From positions 60,783,811-60,847,810 of the forward strand of contig OZ026522.1 of the NCBI GenBank assembly GCA_964019695.1: 64,000 nt of DNA. Reading direction: 5' to 3'. This stretch comes from Loripinus fragilis. Lineage: Eukaryota; Mollusca; Bivalvia; Lucinida; Lucinidae. Numbering within the stretch: the first letter of the stretch is position 1; the number at the start of each line of letters is the position of its first letter. This document shows, in pieces, positions 55,995-64,000 of the stretch. The translations under genes and the position numbers were made by a program. The notes below the pieces were generated by a model. The model saw nothing but the letters and a program-made list of their open reading frames with translations, made no database searches and was not told where the DNA came from.

Positions 55995-56440
55995 CTTAAA
56001 TATTTTTAGACCCAAAAATTTAGTTAAAATTAAAATATTATAGTTGGTAAAATAATAAAATTCTTCTTCAGTAAAATACCACAACTTGCTAAAATAGTCC
56101 GCGTAGTAATACCACGCTTCTTTCTATGCTATATATTTTGACGCCAGAGGGCGCGCTTTCATTTATAATTTATAGGATATCCCTTTTACGGAACTCATCG
56201 ATTAATTTCAGAAAACGGTGCCAGGAGTCATTTTGACTGAATGATTTATCCGAAAATTGTATCGATTCCTGATCTTTGCCCTCTTTCTTACTTTTTGCTT
56301 ATTTTCATATAAATATATCGAAAAATTCAAGACTTGTTGGTTTCAATTTTTGACCTCTTGTAAAACGTTTGTTTTAGGATGCAAGATAAATTTCTTGCTA
56401 AAACATCCATGTAGAATGTCATAAATGTAAACTCATTATA

Positions 56441-57850
56441 CCCCCGGTACGAAGTATATAGGGGGTATATAGTTTTTGCCTTTTCTGTAATTATGTTTGT
56501 TTGTTTGTTTGTCTGTTTGTTTGTCTGTAAACTTTTTTTTTTCGTCAAAGATTTCTCAGCAACTACTTGGGTTAGGATTCTGAAATTTGGTAAAAAGCTT
56601 GATAGTGATGAGTTGTATTGTGTAACAAAAGAACAGCCACATATTGCTTATCAGTCCCTTTATTTGTTCATTTTTCTTTCTCTCCAATGGAAATTTCTGT
56701 CACAGATTTCTCAGCTCCTGTTGGAGCCAGTGTTTTCAAATTTTGTTTACATCTTCAGGATGGCAAAGTGTACTGTGTAAATGGAAATTAAGATGCTAAT
56801 CCTCATTTTGCCTTCTTTTTTCAAATTTTCATTTTTTCCTTCTTTCTCTCTTATATAATACATATGGACATTTTTTCTGTCAAAGATTTCTCAGCAACCA
56901 CTTGAGTTAGGATTCTGAAATTTGGTACAAAGCTTGATAGTGATGAGTTGTATTGTGTAACAAAAGAACAGCAACATATTGCTTATCAGTCCCTTTATTT
57001 GTTCATTTTTCTTTCTCTCCAATGGAAATTTCTGTCACAGATTTCTCAGCTCCTGTTGGAGCCAGTGTTTTCAAATTTTGTTTACATCTTCAGGATGGCA
57101 AAGTGTACTGTGTAAATGGAAATTAAGATGCTAATCCTCATTTTGCCTTCTTTTTTCAAATTTTCATTTTTTTCCTTCTTTCTCTCTTATATAATACATA
57201 TGGACATTTTTTCTGTCAAAGATTTCTCAGCAACCACTTGAGTTAGGATTCTGAAATTTGGTACAAAGCTTGATAGTGATTAGTTGTATTGTGTAACAAA
57301 AGAACAGCCACATATTGCTTATCAGTCCCTTTATTTATTCATTTTTCTTTCTCTCCAATGAAAATTTCTGTCGCAGATCTCTCGGCTCCTATTGGAGCCA
57401 GTGTTTTCAAATTTAGTGTACACCTTCAAGTAGGCTAAATGTATTGTGTAAATGAAAATAAAGATGCTAAAGCTCATTTTGGCTTCTTTTTCAATTTTTC
57501 CTTCTGTCACTCCTATATAACACGTATGGACGTTTTTTGTCAGAGTTTTTCTCAGCAACTACTTGATTTAGGATTATGAAATTATTTGTGTACTTTCAGG
57601 TAGGAGAAGTATATTGTGTAAATGAAAACGAAGGTGCTAATCCTCATTTTGTCTTCTTTTTTTCAAATTTTCAATTTTTCCTTCTGTCACTCTTATATAA
57701 TACATATGGACATTTTTCATCAAAGTTTTCTCAGAAACTACTTGATTTAGGATTATGAAATCTTTGACAATTTTGTCTTTTCTCTGAAAGTGTTACAACC
57801 TCTGATGGCTACTGCCGGGGGTATGTGAGCTTCGCTCACTTCTTGCTATA
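56441..57850. repeat. ~336-bp tandem repeat with TATACCCCC hairpin head
   Basis: It opens with TATACCCCCGGTACGAAG/GTATATAGGGGGTATA (56438-56471) and closes with GGGGGTATGTGAGCTTCGCTC. GTCAAAGATTTCTCAGCAAC recurs at 56544, 56879, 57215 and, decayed, near 57540 and 57720. The 2nd and 3rd units are almost identical. No coding is supported. Confidence 0.88.
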
Positions 57851-58134
57851 TTTTAAGTAAACCTTAACAAAAATGAATATCAACAAAAACATTACATTAA
57901 GTTTAAAGGGAAGCAACCTAGTGGAAATACAAGTTAAAATTTTAAGAAAAGATTAGAAAGTTGCCCATTATACCAACTTTTAATAGCACAATATCTCATT
58001 AAAAACAAGGTCTACACTGATGTATGTGGTATAAAATAACTATACGATGTTTGTCCACCTGTATGTAAAATAATTCACTCGCTAAAGCTTGTGGATTATC
58101 TCCAAATAAAGGCGGACACGATTACATGATCAAC

Positions 58135-58300
58135 CCGCCAGCGAAAGGACATAACGCCATTTAAATGGCGTTTCGCTGGTGGGCCGATGATGGCCCACTG
58201 AAAAAAGGTATTTGGATTCTCTCTCTCCCCTCATCAACTGAAAAAAAGTTGCCAGAGTTGGAGCCGTTTGACCCCCTTACTGGATGCGCGCATGGAGGAG
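58135..58300. mobile_element. GGATCC-family MITE fragment
   Basis: ACGCCATTTAAATGGCGTTTCGCTGG palindrome and the TCTCTCCCCTCATCAACTGAAAAAAAGTTG stretch match copies at 1-130 and 62759. The end is degraded to TACTGGATGCGCGCATGG. Confidence 0.65.
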
Positions 58301-58699
58301 GTACCCACAACATATTTAGAAGACGGCTTGTATGCCATATGATCTGTCTTCAAACAATGAAGCCAAACCTTTCTACATGTATAAAAAGGGAACACCTTCT
58401 TAGCATATATTTACATCCCAACACCAGGATCTGAAATCATGAAATTTCGAACTTAGCACAATAGCGAGCGAAGAAGGCTGAGATGAGTCTGTGCACATGT
58501 TGAATCTCGATAGAGCCTTCTCACCCAATGGACATCGATGAAAGCTCATAATTTTGGCATCTAGACAAACTAAATATTGTAGATGGTTCATCCCTAAGAT
58601 GAAGATGGTCATATACTATAAACAGTTATGACTTTAATTCAAACTGTTATGACTTTAATTCAAACTATTGACTATTTGAAGAAAAAATCCTGCATGTGC

Positions 58700-58992
58700 A
58701 GATCAAGCTTTTTTTCAGAAGGGCCCAACTCTGACAGTTGATGAGGAGAGAGAGGATCCAAATACCATAAAAAGTGTGTCATCATTGGCCTGCCAGCGAA
58801 GCGCCATTTAAATTGCCAGCAAAATGCCATTTAGGTGGACCAATGATGGCTGAACATCAAGAATGCTGGCTTGGAAGTTTTGTGATATCCAGGGGTGACC
58901 AGTATCGCTAAGGAGCCCCATAGCTGTCTGATCTTTCAGGGGGTTCAGACCCCTGTCCCCTACCCAATATCCCCTCTACGGATCCACCCATG
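58700..58992. mobile_element. GGATCC-family MITE fragment, opposite orientation
   Basis: CTGACAGTTGATGAGGAGAG, GCGCCATTTAAATTGCCAGC and ACCCCTGTCCCCTACC...CTACGGATCCACCCATG, as in the copy at 62759-63057. Between 58300 and 58700 nothing is recognised. Confidence 0.65.
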
Positions 58993-59516
58993 CCTCGAAC
59001 TATCGAGAATTGACCTGTTTCTGGAGCGTAATAAGCCAGCACAAGGGGTTTTGGAGGGTCTTAATGGGGTACCTCTAAAATCAATAAGCGGTAAAATTTA
59101 GGCCTACAGATCGCTAATCAGTACAATTTAGGCCCAAAAATCAGCAATCAGTAAAATTTAGGACCAAAATCGCTAATCAGTAAAAAAAAATGACCCCAAA
59201 ATCAGTAATCAGCAAAAATTTGACAAAATCTGTAAAATATCTTAGAAGACATGCCATTTGGGCGATTAAAACTAATTTTTAAGACTACTTGATGCAAATG
59301 ACAGTCTGATCTGGGTCCACACGATCTGCCTGTATACTTAAATGCAGCAGATAACTTTAGCAGATATATTTGCTCCATGGTCACTAATAAATGACTAGCC
59401 GGCCACTTCTTACCTCCAACAGTTTACTGTGTATACAAATGGATCTTTCCTTCTGGTTTGATGCAATAAACTTGGATAGGCCACTGTACATACCTTGGGG
59501 TGTCAGGTTATTGTTT

Positions 59517-61090
59517 TTATACCCCGCCACACTTTAGTGTCGGGGTATTATGTTATACCTTTCGGTGTCTGTCCGTCCGTCCGTGTTCACCATTTCCGAT
59601 CGATAACTTGAGTATTTATTTACGGAATTTTTTCAAATTTTGCATACATATTGTTATCGGGGATGAGTGGTATGGGATTGTTAATGGGCAAAATCTGTCC
59701 ATTTTTAACGGAGTTACTGCCCTTTTTCGTATTGGAAAAATGGTTTCTGGCCTGTTGTTCCTTTACTGTTCATGATATCTGAATGAAACTTCACAGATAT
59801 GTTGCACATCAAAGGTTACATATTGTGACTAAGGACCGTCACTCTGACCTTCCCAGTTTGAGAGTTATCCGCCCTTGATAGGTCTGAAAAAAGGTTTTTG
59901 ACCTATTGTTCCTTTACTATATGGAATATCTGAATATAACTTCACAGATATGTTTCACATCAAAGGTAATATATATTGTGACTAAGAACCGTCACTCTTA
60001 CCTTTCCCGTTTGTGAGTCATCCACCCTTGATTGAATTAAAAAATGTTTTTTACCAGTAGTTCCTTTACTATGTGGAATATTTAAATGAAACTTTACAGA
60101 TATGTTTCGCAACAAAGGTTACATACTGTGACAAAGAACCATCACTCTTACCTTTCCAGTTCATGAGTTATCTGCCCTTGATTGATCTGAAAAATGGTTT
60201 TTGACCTGTAGTTCATTTACTATATGGAATATCTGAATGAAACTTCACAGATATGTTGATCATCAAAGGTTACATATTGTGACTAAGGATCGTCACTCTT
60301 ATCTTTCCAGATTGTGAGTTATCCACCCTTGATTGATCTGAGAATTGGTTTTTGGCCTGTAGTTTCTTTTACTATATGGAATATCTGAATGAAACTTCAT
60401 AGATATGTTGAACATCAAAGGTTACATATTTTTAGCAAGGACCGTCACTCTTACCTTTCCAGTTCATGAGTTATCCGCCCTTGATTGATCTGAAAAATGG
60501 TTTTTGACCTGTAGTTCATTTACTATATGGAGTATCTGAATGAAACTTCACAGATATGTTGACCATCATAGGTTACATATTGTGGGTAAGGATCGTCACT
60601 CTAACCTTTCCAGATTGTGAGTTATCCACCCTTGATTGATCTGAAAATTGGTTTTTGACCTGTAGTTCATTTCATCCGTCCATGCTCACTGTTTCCGATC
60701 GATAACTTGAGTATTTATGCACAGAATTTTTTCAAATTTTGCATACATATTGTTATTGGGGATGAGTGATATGGGATTGTTAATGGGCAAAATCCGACCA
60801 TTTTCGTTGGAGTTACTGCCCTTTCTCCCTTTAAAAAATGGTTTCTGGCCTGTTATTCTTTTACTGTTTATGATATCTGAATGAAACTTCACAGATATGT
60901 TGAACAGCAAAGGTTACATATTACAACGAAGGACCGTCACTCTTACCTTTCCAGTTCATGAGTTATCCGCCCTTGATTAATCTGGAAAATGTTTTTGACC
61001 TGTAGTTCCTTTACTATATGAAATATCTGAATAAAACTTCATAGATATGTTGACCATCAAATGTTACATATTGTGACTAAGGACGTCATA
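59517..61090. repeat. ~150-bp tandem repeat array with TATACCCCG head
   Basis: The head ATACCCCGCCACACTTTAGTGTCGGGGTAT and CGTCCGTCCGTG lead into about nine units of TATCTGAATGAAACTTCACAGATATG...CGTCACTCTTACCTTTCCAG...GTTATCCGCCCTTGAT. A higher-order duplication is seen: the block after the head (GATCGATAACTTGAGTATTTA...) recurs at 60695-60850, 1.1 kb on. Confidence 0.88.
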
Positions 61091-62626
61091 TCACTGTCTA
61101 TCTCAGTTCTGTTGCTATTTAGGCATTATATATCTCACAAAATAACTTTTGGTGCCCCCAGCAGTGGTGGGGTATTTGCAGTGCTTGCGGTGCTTTTATA
61201 AAAAGTAGTGTTTGTGTTTGTTTTTGTCTGAAGATCTTTTTTTACTAACAAACAGTATAGACCTTGATGAAATGCCGCATAATGTGTCATTTCATCTGGG
61301 TCTTCACTGTTTATAAAAGTATCCATTTAGGGGTTTCTCGTATACAAAGGGTTAAATGCATTGCCAAATTATTAAAAGTATGTTACTGTCACATGAACCT
61401 GCTTGAACGGTAGTTTGACTTAATTTTTTTTTTACGGCGAACTAAGCCACGAACTGACAAATCAATCAATGGCTTCAGGGTTTAGTGATCTGTGAATCAG
61501 AGAAACTTTCACACAGTAGATCAGCCTGGATCTGTATCAACCAAGTCTGACCAGTTTTCGCTGTGTGCTCAATGGTACATGTATCTATGTCTATAAAGTT
61601 TCCATACTTCATATTAATTGATGGACCTTTAAGGGCAATCGGACAACTGTGGATAGATCATTACGACGGGTTACTGTAGAACGACATGGAATAACTTTTT
61701 TCCATCAAATTTGCTAACCGTTGAAACGCCCCATTCCACTAGTAATTTTAGGGCCATTATTTGCTAATCAATAAACCCTATTGACACCCTCATTTTGTAC
61801 TTGTCGCATTTACGACCACCAAAGACACAGTCTCACCAGGCACAAATCTGTTTATTTGGTGTTGTTATTTCTTTTATTAATTATGTCTAACTTATTTTAC
61901 AATGGATGGGGGTGGGGCGGGGTCCAATTTGTCTATTTTAAAGGAAGCTAAAAAATTATATGGGCCGGTTCTTTTTTTCCTGGGGTTAGGGGTCCATTTG
62001 CTTATTCCTATGGAAACCTATACATCTTGTGATTTTCCATGTCAGGAGTCTCTGTCTCTGTCGAGCCCACCCCTCTGGATGATACTGTTTTGTGGCTATT
62101 CCTTGGCTGTAACCAGTATTGGTCTGGGCTGGTTTATGTTTTTCATTTAGTATCCCAGGAGCACCCGACTGCCAGGCTCAACTGGCATTCGTTCTGGGTT
62201 TAAAGCCTCTTGGAACACGCGGCCTTGGCTTAAAGTATGATCCGACAGACAAGGAAAACAATTCACTACACCGCGGCGACTACATTAAAAACATTTAAAC
62301 GACAAATGGTATATTGTATTATTAATAACTGTGATTTTTCAAATATATATGAGTTGACTGAGATGACGCCTTTTATTCTTATTTCGTTGAAATCTATATT
62401 TTTTCCATATAGATAAACAGTCAATTAAGTTGTAGAAAAAGTTGTAGAAAAATATACTTAATAAATGCATCAGCTCTACAACATGAAAAAATAGATATAC
62501 GATATATATGTCAGCTTGAAAAATAAAGGGAGGTAAAGTTAGTCAAGACAAGTATGCCACAAGTATGGATATATATATTGTGGTATCCTGACCCAGTAAA
62601 TACATAAAAGGAGCCATGACATGATT
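61091..62626. other. Mostly unique sequence, one fold-back repeat
   Basis: At 61240-61335 is a GCATTTCATC-type hairpin (GAAATGCCGCATAATGTGTCATTTC). The open frame at 61902-62150 has a hydrophobic C-terminal end but no recognised domain. No kinase exon was found here. Confidence 0.5.
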
Positions 62627-62634
62627 TTTTGTTT

Positions 62635-63158
62635 GTTTTGTTTGTTTGTTTGATTTGATTCTTTACGTCCCATCAACAATCTTTCAGTTATAAAGGGACC
62701 GATCTTCCTGGGTTGAACCAGTAGGCCTACTAAGCTAGGATTAATGTGTCTTGCTCATGTGCGGATCCAGACAGTTTTGCTAGAGGTGGTCCAACTTTGA
62801 CAACTTTTTTTTTTGTTGTTGTTTTTTTTAGTTGATGAGGGGAGGAAGAATCCAAATACCACTTTCAGCGGGCCATCATCAGCCCGCCAGTGAAACGCCA
62901 TTTAAATGGCATTTCGCTGGCGTGCCGATGTTGGCCTAACATTGAATGCTGGCTTGGTAGCAAGGGGACCCGGACCAGTATTGCTAAGAAAACCTATATT
63001 TTTGTGATTTTTCAGGGGGGTCCGTACCCCCTGTCCCCCCCTCTGGATCCCCCATGATTGCTCAAGGACACAATGCAGTGACTCCGGTGAGGCTCTAACC
63101 TGTGGCCCCTCGGTCTCGAGTCAAGCACTCTTCCATTGAGCCACTGCGCTCCCAGCTG
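62635..63158 (-). mobile_element. SINE on the minus strand, interrupted by a MITE
   Basis: Tail at left (TTTGATTTGATTCTTTACG), head at right (CCACTGCGCTCCCAG). The outer duplication TGACATGA is at 62627-62634 and 63159-63166. The body is split at 62758/63058 by the MITE listed next. Confidence 0.85.
62759..63057. mobile_element. GGATCC-ended MITE inside a SINE, 7-bp duplication
   Basis: TTGCTCA is duplicated at 62752-62758 and 63058-63064, both in the SINE body. The ends TGTGCGGATCCAGA and TCTGGATCCCCCATGA define the family termini. The interior has the ATTTAAAT palindrome and opposed poly-T and C-rich tracts. It is the only copy here with both ends and a target duplication. Confidence 0.88.
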
Positions 63159-63321
63159 TGACATGAGATTTCCAACAATGCGATATGTGCGATCAGAGAG
63201 GCTCAGACCAGCCTGCGCAGTCTGGTCAGAGCTTTTGACGGCTGCTTGAATATTCACATGAACTACCTAAGCTTAAAATGAGGCTACACAGGCTCATCTG
63301 AGTCTATTCATGTCAAAACTA

Positions 63322-63354
63322 CTGGGACGTAAAGAATCAAATCAAACAAACAAA
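63322..63354 (+). mobile_element. SINE 3' tail fragment
   Basis: TGGGACGTAAAGAATCAAAT then CAAACAAACAAAA; only about 33 bp. It may be a very short truncated insertion. Confidence 0.6.
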
Positions 63355-63359
63355 AATAC

Positions 63360-64000
63360 GTAGGGGTAATTTCTAGGTAAAAGAAATCATCCATAACACC
63401 GTTTGCAACGAGTGCTACTTGTTTGGGAGATATTATTAATTTCCGATAATTCGGTGCGCCCTCTGGCGTCAAAAAACTTAGCATTTTCACTTTTGTATTA
63501 TGACAATCCAGTCCTGCCTCATGACAACCTAGTTCTGCCTATTTACAACCTAGTTCTGCCTTTTGAAAACCGAGAAATGACATAATCTGAATCTAAATAC
63601 GAGTTAAACGACTACTAAATGACAATTTGCATGATATAATGACACAATTTACAAAGTAAAATGAGATTACCAACATACAAAAACAAACTTGTATGCATAC
63701 AGTATCGACTGAAATTTTATTCCATAATATTAAGCGGTCACTGCCTGCATGACTCAGGGCTTTACACCCAGGAAAATATGGGCTAATAGAGAAATCGTAA
63801 ATTTTAAAAAAATTGGACTTTGCGATTTCAACAATAAATTCTGTCACTAGAGGAGAGCGAGAATTGAGCGGAACTAGCCTGATATCTCTAGCTACCCATA
63901 ATTCAAAGTGCGAAATGGGAGAGATCTAGATAAGGTATCATCAGGACTCCCGATAATGTAGGTAGCCTATATTGCAAGCAATATGGACCCAGATCAGACT
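63360..64000. other. Window end, no recognised gene
   Basis: The last bases, GGACCCAGATCAGACT, are the start of a CAGATCAGACTGC fold-back repeat cut by the window edge. GCGCCCTCTGGCGTC at 63457 also occurs, inverted, at 56140, just upstream of the LINE. Confidence 0.5.

Larger units (their letters stand above)
51262..56100 (-). mobile_element. Non-LTR retrotransposon (LINE), APE type, near full length
   Basis: On the minus strand it has an ORF1 with coiled coil, an AP-type endonuclease, a reverse transcriptase with YADD, a C-terminal Cys/His motif, a ~320-bp 3' UTR and a 3' tail of (TTAC)n (51262-51286). The short tandem-repeat tail and ORF layout fit the CR1/L2/I-like broad group, but the clade is not certain. 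Two lesions are seen, a TAG between ORF1 and the endonuclease and one frameshift in the RT. No target duplication was found and the 5' end is approximate. Confidence 0.9.

Noticed and set aside
52200..56043. Plus-strand ORFs across 52-56 kb
   Set aside because: They are antisense shadows of the minus-strand LINE proteins.
61902..62150. 82-codon ORF with hydrophobic C-terminal end
   Set aside because: No homologue is recognised, there is no splice or promoter support, and the composition follows the local G/T-rich sequence.
46263..64000. Search for the last kinase exon (SDVWSFG region)
   Set aside because: No SDVW-type coding with splice sites was seen on the plus strand. The exon is presumably beyond the window.

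Overview
This 64 kb window is eukaryotic, AT-rich, intron-rich and full of transposable elements. It looks like invertebrate nuclear DNA, and I infer a bivalve mollusc. The grounds are dense short hairpin MITEs, a tRNA-derived SINE, an APE-type LINE with a short tandem-repeat tail, and a host gene with small exons in large TE-filled introns. The species is not identified, and nothing bacterial or organellar was seen.

The only host gene I can support is a plus-strand C-terminal Src kinase (CSK family) gene, seen without its first exon(s) and without its last. Exons recovered: end of SH3 (10706-10806); three alternative SH2 exons A, B and C (13818-14040, 18338-18557, 20480-20705); SH2 end/linker/kinase start (26462-26630); catalytic Lys and alpha-C (28107-28209); hinge (32795-32953); HRD loop (44728-44827); DFG and activation segment (46167-46262). 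The first half of SH3 and the last ~90 residues of the kinase were not found and should lie outside the window.

The main discovery is the SH2 cassette. All three SH2 exons enter in the same phase and leave in phase 0, and each encodes a complete phosphotyrosine-binding core. Joining any two, or skipping all three, gives a premature stop. Only transcripts with exactly one SH2 exon encode kinase, so the locus looks like a set of mutually exclusive exons giving CSK three interchangeable SH2 domains. B and C are alike (about three quarters identical by eye); A is much more divergent.

Layout. 0-10.7 kb: MITE remnants, a 138-bp tandem repeat and a field of TTCTAGAA motifs. 10.7-26.5 kb: SH3 end and SH2 exons among SINEs and MITEs. 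26.5-33 kb: three kinase exons with hAT-like MITEs and a ~475-bp tandem repeat. 33.17-41.71 kb: an 8.5-kb CAGGGTT-ended insertion splitting a satellite and holding a large inverted repeat, two tRNA-Asp-like units and an AAAGCG-rich element. 41.7-46.3 kb: satellite, SINEs, a hairpin array and two kinase exons. 46.7-51.05 kb: a transposon with long inverted repeats and a decayed gene. 51.26-56.1 kb: a nearly intact minus-strand LINE. 56.4-64 kb: tandem repeats, MITE fragments and a SINE interrupted by a MITE.
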